Below, one piece after another: positions 42,665 to 54,800 of a DNA stretch of 64,000 nt. Made by a program: the position numbers and the translations under genes. Source of the DNA: Seminavis robusta (Eukaryota > Bacillariophyta > Bacillariophyceae > Naviculales > Naviculaceae); contig CAICTM010000085.1 in NCBI GenBank assembly GCA_903772945.1, positions 62,001 through 126,000 of the forward strand. Reading direction: 5' to 3'. The notes beneath the pieces were generated by a model, which saw only the letters and a list, made by a program, of their open reading frames with translations, ran no database searches and was not told where the DNA came from. How positions within the stretch are numbered: the first letter of the stretch is position 1; the number at the start of each line of letters is the position of its first letter.

Positions 42665-42886
42665 TGCTAGAGGTGTCTTTACACTTGTGGCTTAGATAAA
42701 TTATGATAGCTATCTAGGTTGTATTCCCATAGGTAGCCTTCTGTTTCAGCCTTCTGTTTCATACTGGGTGAGTATGGCATACATGTAGATGTACACAGGA
42801 ACACAGCATAACTGGAACACTGGTACTCAACCTGAACCCCACAATCATAGCATCATAGCCTCTGTCATGAATACCGGCCTATAACA
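42665..42886 (-). repeat. LTR (5' with respect to the element)
   Basis: 222-base long terminal repeat, bounded outside by CCGTA. It would carry the element's promoter. No clear tRNA primer-binding match was recognised next to it. Confidence 0.93.
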
Positions 42887-43039
42887 CCGTAGCTGCCTCA
42901 ATAAAGGTCCTGATATTCTTGCTATCATAGTACAGTTCGTCGCACTCTCCTCCATTGGCTTGGCTGTGTGCCATAGGAAACAGGATTTGGAGTTGGTTTT
43001 TGTTTGACCGTCACCACAGCTGCTGTCAGCTCAGCCATC

Positions 43040-44809
43040 ATGAGTTGGCACTCGCACCCCCCGGTACTTGCACTAGTAATTGCGCATGCTTTCCTGATCT
43101 TCCTGACAAACGTCCAATCGTTTGGTGTGAGTAGCCAAAGCCAAAGTCCATCCACCACCAAGTTCCCCTTTTATAATAACCAGCACCAACGACGACGACA
43201 CCTCTTCGCGTCCAAGACTGAAAATAATAATAATGCATTGACACAGATTCTGCACGATCACCACTTGGATGAGAGACTCCACGTCTTGTCGGCACACGAT
43301 CTTCCCGTCCTGGCCGAAGTCTACCGAAACAAGAAAATGGAACTCTGTGCAATCACGGCTCTCCAACTCAATCCAAAGGGACAGCCCACGTTGCAAGTCC
43401 ATCCAGTATCTCAACAAAAATCCCAATCCCAATCAGACGACCACCTCCCTACTACTAGCCCTTCTTCTATGGTGGTAGATATGGGACAGATCACCACTCT
43501 TTGGACGAACCAACCATCACCACAAGATTATCCTTCCTTCTCGACTAATATTGACACGCCTGCTACAGAGTTCCCAGTAGGATTCCAGGAAGCCGCTCTC
43601 GATGAGGTCTACAAGAGTCGTCATGCCATTCGACCGTCGACCTCTAGTATTACCAAAAAACAAATTGCCAAATTGGTATCTCGCATGGACGATGATAAGG
43701 ACGAACGAAATCATGCCGAATTGGTATTGCGACAACTTGTCAAGACAAACCATAGGATGATTGACTCGTGGGAATTGGCACGAGACGTTTTATACGACAA
43801 CAACAACCAAAACAATAATGATCCTACTATTATTATTACCCCAGAGCAACAGGCGGTGGCCGCTCAGATGTTAGCCATGGATGCCGAAACGGGAGGACGT
43901 TTCAAGCGACAATCCTGTCTTGTGGTGGATACTACTACTACTACGACAATGATCACCAAGCAGAACGATCAACAATCCCAATCACAGCCTTCTTCTTCGT
44001 TGGTGGAATCCATTACGTTGATCAATGGAGGTTGGTGGGTCGTCGATTCAGCCATGCGAGCGGGGTCTGAAGCTCGCAAATTTGCCAATCGGGCACAACA
44101 ACAGCAGCAACAGCAACAACAACAACAAGATTGGACTTGTGCGGATGAACGCATCACACAACGTTTGGAATGTCTCGCCATGGGAGAAGCCCTTCATCAG
44201 AATGCGCCAATACAACCAGAAGATAGTAGTGTGGAGCTGGACGTGCGAGAGGCCCTCCAAAGCATGAACATGCCCTTGACACCACAAGGAGCCAAGCAGG
44301 TTTTGATTCAAATGGGGCGATGGTCGCCAAAAGCTGACACCACCACCACCATGGGAGATCAAGCTTGGTCTCCGGCCATTCTCCAGGCAGCGCGTGACTA
44401 TGCCGATCAGTGCCAAACCAAACAATCCATTCTTCCGAAAAAACTGGCGGATCTTTCCAAAATGCCCTTTGTCTGTATCGATGCCAAGGGAACGAGCTTT
44501 CGAGATGATGCCATTGGGGTTCGTCCACGAGCCACCACGGGACGAAAAATGACGGACGGCAACAAATGGGAGATTTTAGTCGCCATTACCGACGTTTCCG
44601 ATATCTATCTCGATGACGACAGTAGTAGTAGTAGTAGTAGTAGTGAGTTGGATAATAATGTCATACCCCTTGATGTACGGAAGCGACTGAGAGAAGGAGC
44701 CGCCAACCGTGGCGTCAGTCGATATGATCTTCCCTTGGGACCACTCCATTTGATGCCACCCGTGGCGTTGGAGGCATTGGCGTTTGATACCGTCCACCAC
44801 AACCAACAA

Positions 44810-44841
<32 letters not shown>

Positions 44842-45778
44842 TCCACCCGATGCAAGGAAACAAAACAGAGCCGTGGTTGTTTGGGCGTATATTGACCAAA
44901 AGACGGGAAAGATGCTGGATGCTGGAGTGGAACAAGCCATCATTCCGAACCCAGTCGCATTGTCCTATGCCATGGCATCTGATCTGCTGGATGGGAAATT
45001 GGACAAGAGCAAGGATCCTTCGCTTCACAGAACTTGGCAAGTTTTGGGAGTGGCCGATAGGAGCATTTCTGCATGGAGCAGGCTACGCCGTGAAACGAGT
45101 CAGGTAGCACAGAAGCGGGAAGAACGGCTGGCACTCAAAGAATTCGTCGCAAAACAGCAAACACGATCTTGGAGTGATAACGGAAGAGATGGATTCCAGC
45201 GAACGCGTGGTCACAGGCTCGTGGATTCCAGCTTGGACCTTTATAGTTATGTTGTCAAGGGCCTAGTTCGACGGTCGGGCGCGTACCTGCCTCAACAAGC
45301 AGGGAGCGGTCAAGCTCGGGGTGGAAGAGTGGCCACGGCACCACTTCGGCGGTATGTGGACGGGATGGCCCAACGACAGATCCTGGCTGCTCTTTGTGGT
45401 TACAAGGATTCTCTCATGTCCAAGGCCGAGTGTCGTCGAGTTGGCGAAAAGGCAACAGACTCGTACAACACCATTTCCAACATACGCGCCATCAAAAAGG
45501 GCTCGTCCCCTTTGACATCCAACAATAAGGCCTTGTCAAAGCAAAAGGCCGCAGTCAGAGACCTCAGCATTCATCTCTCCGGAAACAGAGATAGACGCGT
45601 GCGAGCTGTTACTACTGGCAGAGGCAACGAAGTTGTGATCCCCGTGGTCGGTGGAGGGGCGCTCGCAAAATGCAAAGGGGTCAACACAAATTTCAAACCC
45701 GGGGAGCACCTCCAAGTTCAAGTGCACAAGATTGATGTTGACAGTGGGAATCTTTCAGTAACTCTTGCGGAGGGATGA
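43040..45778 (+). CDS. RNB-domain exoribonuclease (RNase II/R family), organelle-type leader
   Basis: 912 residues from the first ATG at 43040. The start has a hydrophobic leader (VLALVIAHAFLIFLTNVQS) followed by FGVSS, compatible with the diatom plastid pattern of a cleavage before Phe. The RNB catalytic domain begins near residue 478 with FVCIDAKGTSFRDDAIGV and continues through EILVAITDVSDI, RYDLPLGPLHLMPP, a conserved VADRSISAWSRLRR region and GGRVATAPLRRYVDGMAQRQ, the counterpart of the family's TSPLRRYxDL. A C-terminal stretch (GGGALAKCKGVNTNFKPGEH...VDSGNLSVTLAEG) looks like an S1/OB RNA-binding fold. Insertions of Gln, Asn and Ser runs sit between conserved blocks. By hand alignment three of the four metal-binding Asp positions are kept. 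It should degrade RNA 3' to 5' in the plastid or mitochondrion. Confidence 0.85.
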
Positions 45779-46153
45779 AACTGGAACGCGTCGTAGTTAC
45801 CGTTGCTCTACCGGTATGATGGAGTGAGCGAGCCAGTTTGTTCTCCGTTTTCACAATTCCCGTTAAATGAACTGATTCGATTCAATATCGAGATTTCCTC
45901 CAGAGAGAATTGAAACAGCTAGCGACATCGCGCTCCACTCTGTAGGCCTCGGAGACCCTCGCTCCTGATGGCGACGGAATTGTTACTCTTTTAAAAAGAG
46001 AAGAGATCTCCCTGGAGCCTTTGTTATTCGAGTACACGCTAGGCTAGCTAGAAATCTAACTGAATGGCTTAGTAATGAAATGAGTTAACACGCCGAAGCA
46101 AACCCTTTCTCGATCGTAGTGAAGACGAGCCAATTATTGCCGGAGGGAGCTGC
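45779..46153. other. Convergent intergenic spacer
   Basis: 375 bases between the 3' ends of the RNB nuclease and the next gene. No feature beyond expected 3' UTRs. Confidence 0.5.
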
Positions 46154-48745
46154 CTACTGCGTGGATGGTGGAGTGGGCATATTTTGCGCCAAATGAACCA
46201 TGCGTGCTTCCAACTCGCGAGCCGCACGTTTCTTCTCGATGCCCATTCGAGACGCCTCAGCTCGTCGTTCTACCTCGCGATCGGCTTTGCGCTTCCTTGT
46301 ATTAACGTCGTGTTCCATGGAGAGGGCAACGGGGGAAGCTGACTGCACTGGAGTGCTATTGGAGGCAATGGGTGGTTTTGTAGCATCTGCAAGTGACTTC
46401 TCCTTGTCCTTTTTCAATGTTTGTCTTTTAGGTTGTGGCGGTGTCACACGTGCATGCGACGCGATCGAAGGGGGCGGAGTGACAATTGTTGTATTGTTGA
46501 TCGATGTAATGACATCCGAAACTGTCCCCTTGTCGTGTTCCTCCAACCATGCGGAAAGGAGCTGTTTGGCTGGAAGACTTTTGCATCTGGCCAGCACTTC
46601 TTTCATGAGACCATGGTCGTGGCGAAGGGCATCCTCAGCTTTGTCAGCTCCATTCTCTGCTTTGACTGGGCCTGGCGATTTGTTGCCTTGGCTTTTCGCG
46701 TCGCTACCGCCATGAACACTGAGACTATTTTCAGTGTCTTTGATGAAGGAGCCATTTCCTGGGTACACATCTTGTTTCCAGTCTCCATTGAGCTGTTCCG
46801 GGCCCTTCCACAGTTCTTCCAACCGGCTTCCGCAGAAATGGGATCCCAAAAGCACGTTTCCCTTGAGCAAGTTGAAGAACCCATTCCTTTCCGGTTCTGT
46901 GGCGTACAGGAGGATCTCTCTCAACACGGGCGCGAAGGTCTGGTTGGTCTCTAGAGCAAGACGAGGCCGAACTGTTCTCACCGTGCTTTCTTTCAAGTAA
47001 CCCCGATGAACGCCCATGGCCGTGATTGCAGGCTTCAAGATTGGACACTGCATGGTGGCGAGATAGTGGATAACGGCGAACCTCTTGTCTGCCGAGAACC
47101 CATCACAGTGAATGGTTTCTCCACAAACAATCTCAAAGAAGCCTCTGTGTAGCGCTGTGACAAGCGTCCGAAGCGTTTCCAACTTGTCGTCACCCCATAG
47201 CTCCGCCCGGACTTTCTTCAAGAGTGGTTCCAGGGATTGGCTCAATACTGTTACGTACTCATCCGTCTTTTTGCCATGGGGCACCTTGTCCATGAGATGG
47301 CGGGCTCGACCAAAGGAATCACTCCGAAACACCGTGTCAATGACTCGCAACGTCGGTTCGTCCTTGAAACTACTTTGGGCGCGACTCGTAGGCGTCGAAG
47401 CAGCACATTTATGGCTGTAGTTTTCCACACTCCGGAACTCCCAATCAAACATAGTCTTGTGTGTCTCGCTCAGGTAGTTGCCCCTAAAGAACTCAATGAC
47501 CTTGATGGGATTGGTTTCCCAGTTGGTAGTCTTGATCTTTTTGCTCGTGGTATCCCTAACATTCCAGGGTTGTGCTTTGCCCATTTGATAGAGTCCCTTG
47601 TGCAATAGCTTGCAGTCTGGCCACTTGTGGCGTATCAATAGCAGCGTGATGTGGTAAAGCTGTTCATCGCAGCATCCAAACCCAATGGTCATACCGACGG
47701 ATTCGTCACGAGTTTCCTGAAAGTACGTCATGGCCAACTGTTGCAGGGGCGTGGCATACCATTCACAAAATGTGGCTGCCGACGAAGTCAATGCTGGGTG
47801 GACGTACTTGTTGTGATCAACCTCCCGAGACATAATCTCGCGGTGTGTTTCTGTCAGAATGTTTTGTTTTTCCTCTTTTGTGAGAAGATAGGATGCCGTC
47901 GATGATGATCCACTTTGCCTCTTGGCACAAATGGCCTTCCATGCATCGGTCGTGGTGGCGACCTCCAAAGCAGCAATCTTGAGAATGACGTTTTCGGGAG
48001 GTGCTTGCTTTGGAGCCGCTACTGGCTGTTCCACAGCGGAGGCTGAGGAGCGTCTTCGAGCAACCTTGCGTGGTTTGTCATCGAAAGTAGTAGTAGTAGA
48101 AGACGAAACAGCGTTCGGAACGACGCGGTTGGCCTGTGCAATGGACATGGGCAGAGCATTCACAGGACGCGGAATGCTGTTGTTGATTTCCTGTTGGACC
48201 CTGCAAACGAATTCTTCCCATCCTTTGACACGGTAAAACTCTGCATGAATCTCTCCCCGCCCTTCGTCATTGGCGAGATGTAGATAAATGTACTTTAAAA
48301 AGTTTGCCGGTGATTTTTTGACTTGAAACTGGGAAATGTGTCTCTTTTCCTCCACAATGGTTTTGATTCCCTCGAGGAGCGGCTTGCAGTGTGGGAAATG
48401 GTCTTCAATCATGAAGAGTACCATCTGAGCAATCTGATCTCGACTCCCATGAGAGATTTCTCCCTGCAGCATGCCCTGCTTGCCAGCAAAGTAGCAGCGA
48501 ACGTACTGCTGAAAGGGTTTTCGGAGTTCTTGGGCAAAACCTTCGGCCGTCGTGGGCAGCGGCTGTCCTACGACTTGTGGAATGACATAGAACTTGACCG
48601 CGTCGTTCTCTTCATGGAACATGCGCTGCAACATTCTCGTCACCAAGTTGGCCTTGACGGTCGTGTTGACCCATTGTCGCCACTCGGGAGTACGCTTGGC
48701 GCATTCAAATGCTCCCTTGAGAAACAAATAGCGTGCTTGACCCAT
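46154..48745 (-). CDS. Conserved-looking protein of unknown function with basic C-terminus
   Basis: 863 residues, one exon, ATG at 48745 with no in-frame ATG upstream. I do not recognise the family. The first 650 residues look globular and mostly helical, with two parts that may be distant repeats: MVLFMIEDHFPHCKPLLEGI near 110 and ITLLLIRHKWPDCKLLHKGL near 370, each followed by a FLKYIYLHLAND / VIEFFRGNYLSE segment. The last 200 residues are disordered, with Lys/Arg-rich stretches (RKRKADREVERRAEASRM) ending in a short coiled-coil-like helix and PTPPSTQ. The two basic clusters suggest nuclear localisation. The internal similarity is seen by eye only. No signal peptide or membrane helix. Confidence 0.7.
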   Translation of the reverse strand: MGQARYLFLKGAFECAKRTPEWRQWVNTTVKANLVTRMLQRMFHEENDAVKFYVIPQVVGQPLPTTAEGFAQELRKPFQQYVRCYFAGKQGMLQGEISHGSRDQIAQMVLFMIEDHFPHCKPLLEGIKTIVEEKRHISQFQVKKSPANFLKYIYLHLANDEGRGEIHAEFYRVKGWEEFVCRVQQEINNSIPRPVNALPMSIAQANRVVPNAVSSSTTTTFDDKPRKVARRRSSASAVEQPVAAPKQAPPENVILKIAALEVATTTDAWKAICAKRQSGSSSTASYLLTKEEKQNILTETHREIMSREVDHNKYVHPALTSSAATFCEWYATPLQQLAMTYFQETRDESVGMTIGFGCCDEQLYHITLLLIRHKWPDCKLLHKGLYQMGKAQPWNVRDTTSKKIKTTNWETNPIKVIEFFRGNYLSETHKTMFDWEFRSVENYSHKCAASTPTSRAQSSFKDEPTLRVIDTVFRSDSFGRARHLMDKVPHGKKTDEYVTVLSQSLEPLLKKVRAELWGDDKLETLRTLVTALHRGFFEIVCGETIHCDGFSADKRFAVIHYLATMQCPILKPAITAMGVHRGYLKESTVRTVRPRLALETNQTFAPVLREILLYATEPERNGFFNLLKGNVLLGSHFCGSRLEELWKGPEQLNGDWKQDVYPGNGSFIKDTENSLSVHGGSDAKSQGNKSPGPVKAENGADKAEDALRHDHGLMKEVLARCKSLPAKQLLSAWLEEHDKGTVSDVITSINNTTIVTPPPSIASHARVTPPQPKRQTLKKDKEKSLADATKPPIASNSTPVQSASPVALSMEHDVNTRKRKADREVERRAEASRMGIEKKRAARELEARMVHLAQNMPTPPSTQ

Positions 48746-51700
48746 CCTAACTTGCTAGCTAGAGTCGCTTCAGTTGTATCTAGGAGAAAGAGAACACACA
48801 ACAAAGCACGATTTAGACAAACAGCAATGCAGCGGTGCAGTAATACGGGATAGTAGAGCACCGACCCAAAGGGAGAGACATTCCATGGTAAGACTCCACA
48901 AATTCTCTCCTGCAACCCTCTCCTGTCATACCTGTCGTCACCAATGACTAGCTAGAGCGAGCCTCTGGGTTACTTCCTGTCTTTCTTGCCCACGTTGGAT
49001 CCTTCGGTGTCTTTTTTAGAAGCTCACTCTACTGTTATCGCTGCAACCTTTATGCAGAAAGGCCAGAAACAATGCAACTGTTGTGGTGGTCAGATCTGGT
49101 CGTACTGGTATCCGACTGCAGCGGAATCGAAAAGCACAACAACGCATCCCTGCAGCCAATTGTTCGTCGCGCGATCTTCTGCGCAGCAGGTATCCCAGAA
49201 GGCCAATGACAGCGTGAACGCAGTAACTCGAACACTAATGGTCATTGGTCACCTGCATGCATGCAGGCAAACTTTCAAAGTTCCTCTTGCCATGCTTGAA
49301 AAAGATTGAATTCAATGTGCGTGAGGCAGGGAGACGTTGCTATGGGTTAGAGGGGACTATGGGCTGCAGAGGAGGAGGGCAGGATGCAAGAGCGCAAGCG
49401 GACCAACCAGCAGCACCAAACCAAAGAAGGGGAGGGTGGAAAGGAAGGAGGACAGGGAGCGTGGTGCAAGGGAGAAAGACTAGCGGAAGAGATTGAATTC
49501 AATCGAATCGAAAATAACCACTCCATCTCTAAGGGAGGAAGCCAGCAGACGATCCAATGCACGTAAAGTCAAAGCTTGGGCGACCTGTAGCTAGGGATTG
49601 GTAGTTGGACGAAGCTTCGACGTTTGAGTGCCGACCGGTACTCCAGTAGCCTTTCAAGACCCTCGAATGCAGAATTGAAGGCAAACGCAGAATAAATCAA
49701 ATGATTGCATGTGTTGGGTCAATGAAAAAAAAGCTGAACATCTAATAACGGATTCAGACGAGATGTGCTTGAGGACAATGAGACACTGGCCCGAGCAATG
49801 CATGGCATCCATGCCAGCGCTGATGTTCCATCATGCACCTCGAAAGATTCCGCAAGCTTCAAGGGTCAAAAGGAAGAAGCCAGGCTCACGAGGATGAACT
49901 TGTAAACGCCAAAACTGTGATGGTGGTATAATAGCATTCGATCCTAGTAGCACTTTTAAAAATGTCTGTTCCGTCGTTGCCAGCGGCTTAGTGCAACACA
50001 CTCCACTCCAAAAAGGTAACCCCAACCCTGATGGTCATTGGTCCTTTGATGGTACAGTATCATGATGGCCACCAGCAAACCACTGGGCCGCCCAAAGCCA
50101 GCAAACAAGCGCTTGCCAAAGGGACTCGAAACTGCAAGCAGAAAACTGCAACGCTCACAGACACCCGAAGCTGCAAGCAGAATAATGCAAATGCTCATGC
50201 CCACGCTGTTGGATCGTCCTCAAGCACTTTTTGTCTGAATCATCCGTTGATTATGGATTTGGAGTTTGCTTGCAGAGTAATGCAAAAGCTGACTGTCCAC
50301 GCTCTTGTCGGATCAGTTCCAATGCCAAAGAGCTAGCTATATCTATATTGTTGCAAATTACAGCTGATATCGGGAGAAAAAGTCACTCAACCTTTATCCA
50401 ACGCAAGCTCATTGCTCTGACGCAGCAGGAAGGAGAACCACACTACTTGTACTTGCTTCATGCAAGGCCGACATCCCGCTCTCCGTTCGATGCATTATGT
50501 GGATTCGATTCTGCTGAGGAAGGCCTTCGAGAGAAGCGCTTCGGCCTATGCAGATCACACAGTCAATAGTACTGAGTAGCTCTTATTACGTCCCCCACAT
50601 TTTGACTATTCGCTCGCACTACTGAGCTAGCGTTTGACCATCGTACCTGTACAGCAGTGAAAAGACACCAAACCGAGCTAGCTAGCTGCATCTGTTGCCT
50701 TGCGTTCCCAATATTAAATCTCTTCGGGTTCTTCTTGGACGGCGAGCACTACCTGGTAGCAAGCCTTGACGGTATTGTTAGCGTCGAGTGCCGATCGGCT
50801 AGCTAGCTAGAGGGATGAGGTGAGGGATAGAATTTACGTTAGCTACCGCTAGCTACCGGTACCGTACCAGGAAGCTAGTGAGTGGAATCCGCAGCAAAGA
50901 AGGGGTGAGCAGTCCACTTACCTTTTTATTACCAAAATTAAAGCGTCCATTTTGTTGGATACTGGAAGACCGGTTTAGAAGGAACGTTGGGGTAAATATA
51001 GGGTTAAGTTACTCTGAATATTTGTATAAAATGTATGGTCATATAATTTACCGCAGCTACCCTACCTCCAAAGGTGTCTTCCTGCTCTAACAATATCATG
51101 TACGACTGTAGCTACATGTACCAGGTCGTAGTTGCCGCTAACACCGCTGCTTCTTTAGCTTCTTCCCTTTTGTTATGGTTCCATCCTGACGGTGAGGTCA
51201 CCGGTGACTGCGCCTCGGTCAACGGTGTTTCGTGGCCCCAACGCCCCAACCTCTCGGTCATACGGGACCAGTTAGAGTAAATAGTCAGTGGTCAAATTGG
51301 TGCCACTTTGAAGGGAAGAGCCTTTTTAATTGTTAATTCCGAAAGAAGGATGATCTGAAATGTCCAAGATCTCCTTGTCTATTGCGACTTTCGTTCTTAA
51401 TTACTAGTTCCCGAATCAATTTGACTCCCGAAGCTCCCTTTAAATCTTTTGTAGAAATTGCGTATTAAAGTAAAGTATCAGTAGTCTCTCCTTTCCCCAG
51501 CACCCAAGACAAGCTTCCACTCAGTTCTGTACTATCTAGCTAGACTATGGTCATCTTTGACGATTCTACGACGAACATGTCCCGATTTTTGGCCCCAACA
51601 CATCACCGCCAACACAATGCCTCGAGATCAGCGCAGCTCCACCCACCCACACCCTGCAACTTCACCAAGGCAAATCCCAGCAAAATCACCACAAACAAAA

Positions 51701-51869
51701 CAAGGAGCACAGACAGCTGTATCCCCAGCTCTCAACTAACTGAGCAAATTACAAAACAATCACGTTCAACCTGGAGTCCACCCCCCACCCACACCGTCCA
51801 CACACTGACCACATCGTAACCCATCGTATCCTGGAAATTCTTAAACCAAGTAGCAATCAAGATAACACC
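48746..51869. other. Gene-poor spacer of 3.1 kb
   Basis: No gene recognised on either strand. Purine-rich DNA at about 49370-49500 opens an Arg/Gly-rich frame that I take as chance. A loose duplication of ACTGCAAGCAGAA / GCTGCAAGCAGAA occurs at about 50130-50185. GCTAGCTA runs occur at about 50683 and 50801. The last 350 bases are CA-rich and lead to the ATG at 51870, consistent with a promoter and long 5' UTR. Confidence 0.45.
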
Positions 51870-54800
51870 ATGAACTCTCTTTTCTCTTCCCCCAACAGCA
51901 ACGAGGAAGAAGAGGAGATTGCTGTTCCTGATCCTAACGCGGTTCCCACTGATTCCCAAATGGCTGATGCGGCAGGTACTGCTTTTGATCCTTTTCGATC
52001 GCAGATGTTGCTCTCCACTAGGACCTCTTTGGCTGCTCCCGATGGTCCCGTGCATCCATTTGACGGCTTGGCTGAAGCAGGCGCCATGGAAGGTGGAGAC
52101 AAGGAGAACGATGACGACGATGAGGATGATGATGATGATGATGACGAAGACCCAAAGAAGAACAACGATGATGATGATGCTTGGAGTGAGTCTCCCAGCA
52201 ACTTTGACTTTTCCATTTCCAGTATGGATATTGAACGCGGTATCCGCAACAACGCCATACAGTATGTGGCTTTTGAGGCCATGTACAGCGCTGCTTACGA
52301 CGTGGTGTATGGCGCCTGTACGTGGCCCAGGCTCCTACTCAGCTACTGCCTAGGCATGTTTGGCTTGATACGCAAGAAGTACAACGATGCTGATGGACCA
52401 CTGCCACCGGAGGAGAACAATCATGTTCAAGACATGGCTGTAGCAGCTTCCCAATCAGCAGCCATTGGAATAGGCGCAGGAGTCATGGCAAGTCAGTCGG
52501 CTGCTGCTGGAGCTGGGGCATCCTCCATGACAGCTGCTGTCTCGGCTCTTTCCACGCCTACCAAGATTGGCATAATTGTGGCGGCGGCCATCACGGTGGC
52601 TGCTACTACTGCGGGAATTGCCACAAGAATCGATGGAGGCAGCGGCAACACTGTTGGCCCCTGTGCTGGAAGCATTGAAGCCACTGATGCCAAGCAAGGT
52701 GTCTTGCAAATCGCCTTTTCTTCCTCGGACACAAGCAACACGACTGACACACCTGCCACCAATGAATTGCTCTTAGAGAACAAAAATGAATTGGAAGATA
52801 CTTTTGCCCAAGTCTACAACAATGTCACTGCCAATTCCACCAACGGTGCCCTCATTGATCGATGCGACATTCGCCAAATCCCAACTGGTGGTGTCCAGCT
52901 GATGCAGGTTGAGTCATCTGAAGATGACAATTTTACCAATACCTTTTGGGTTGCCGATGTGCAATGCAATGGATGCTCCGACACAGACCCACTTTTTGGA
53001 ACCAACACAGAAGGGAGTCCCCAAATTGAGCCTGTGAGGGTTGTTGATGATTTTGTCGACCAGTTTACTCAAGCAATACAGCCCATTCTCACCACCAATG
53101 ATCAAACACAAGAAACCAACCCAATCGCCAGACCATCACAGCTAGAACAAGAAGATCCACCAATAGACATTTTGTTTGTGGCACTGGTGGATCCCAGGAC
53201 AGGAGAGAGACTCCCAGAACAGCCTCAACAGATGGGACCTGGTGATATGATTGAGCTGATTCCAAGTTTAGACACAGTTTGGAATGAAAAGACAAATGAC
53301 TCAGAACAAGACAGACTAGTAACAGGTTCTCCTTCTTCAACTATTGCATCTGCGCCTACAGCCACTTCCAACACAGGGCCGCCTACTTCTACAGATGCCA
53401 ATCTTCCTACCACAACTACCAGCACAGATTCAAACCCCACCCCAAACGTAGCCACAAACGCCGGAAACACAGAATCAAGTTCCAACAATGAGCTGCCCAA
53501 TGTCCCATCAGCTGTAGAAAGTCCTAGTGGAGTATTCAATCAGGGAGCAACTGGTCCAAGTGTTGTTTCTGGCCCGGCCAGTTCTGTTGCCATCAACCCC
53601 ATTGTTACCAAACAACCAAGCGGCAATGCTGGCGCCTTTGCTCCAGCAGCAACAAGTCCATCATTCTCAATGGACAATAAACATCAAGTTACAACCAATG
53701 GCAACCAGCAGCCAGAACAAGGGCCAACCTACGAGCCAAACTCATTAGCACCAGCTACCGGTGCATCAAGCACCAATCCCATGTTGCCATCCATTGTGAT
53801 ACCAGCATCAACCCCAGCCAATGGCAATACAGCACCAAGTGTGGCTCAGCCAATGGCTCTTTCTAATGTTGACCAGACCAACACCCCACCAACAGCAAGC
53901 GTTCCAGGCCCTACTCCTCATCTTCACACTGATGTTACCATTCCCCAGGCACCAAAACAGGCTCCTTCTCCTGCAGGCATTCCAAACATGCAATCTAGTA
54001 GTGAGGCCCCTGTCAGCCCAAATGCTAAGATACAACCAACACAGCTAACAACCAATTCTCCAGCAACCCTTGGAAAACCCACAAAAGATCTGCTGACAAT
54101 GGTTCCAACAACCAAGATGCTGTCACCGGAGACATGTGCTGGTATGCAAATGTTTGCAGGGCCCCGTGCTTCGTCAGGAGTTTGCAACAACATCAATAAA
54201 GGTGATGGCAATGATGGAAGCAATCCATCTCCTTCCCCTGTATCCATATATCCTACCATATCAAAGGCAACCCTAACTCCATCAACCATGAAAGCTTTGA
54301 ATGATTTCACCAACACAGGATTTTTATCTGACTCATCCATAAGGACGTCTGCCAACCCTACAGTGCAATCTTTAACCACTCCAAAACCAACTTTTGAACC
54401 AACAGATAGCCCAACCATGTCACCTACCAACCAGCCAACAGATGACCCAACAAGTAGCCCTGATATAGAATCAACAGCATCGCCTACACATACCTTGACC
54501 CCCAACCCAACATTGGACCAAACAAGTATACCATCCCAACAAATCACCAGTCAGCCCACTAACAGAATAGCTGAAGAACCAACAGAGGCCGGCCCTTCGG
54601 TGCAGGAAGACTACTATGTTACCTTCAGTGGGCCAACAACCAGTTGGACAGGCCAAGAGATGATGGATGCGTTTGTGGAGGCATACGGCTCCCTTCCCGG
54701 CTCTGATTCGACGATCGATGCGATCGAGGTTAGTCAACCCGTGTCCGATGACGATGGCTTCTACCTTGAGTTCACCGTGACCTCCAGTCCCGGGGCCCTG

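Larger units (their letters stand above)
40479..42886 (-). mobile_element. Young non-autonomous copia-like LTR retrotransposon (gag only)
   Basis: A 2.4-kb element with 222-base direct repeats at 40479-40700 and 42665-42886, starting TG and ending CA, flanked by a perfect 5-base target duplication CCGTA (40474-40478 and 42887-42891). Read on the minus strand, a purine-rich tract (GGAAGAGGG) lies directly before the 3' repeat. The interior encodes gag-like protein between about 41965 and 40931, including a CCHC zinc knuckle (CERCGRQGHVEANC); no protease, integrase or reverse transcriptase is seen, so it fits TR-GAG-type elements related to the diatom copia group. The two LTRs look identical by eye, so insertion is very recent. 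The gag region does not look fully whole, with about one interruption. The 5' interior (about 42000-42650) is non-coding and repeat-like. Confidence 0.85.

Noticed and set aside
43004-43040. Earlier non-ATG start for the RNB nuclease
   Set aside because: The open frame begins at TTG; the first ATG at 43040 directly precedes the hydrophobic leader.
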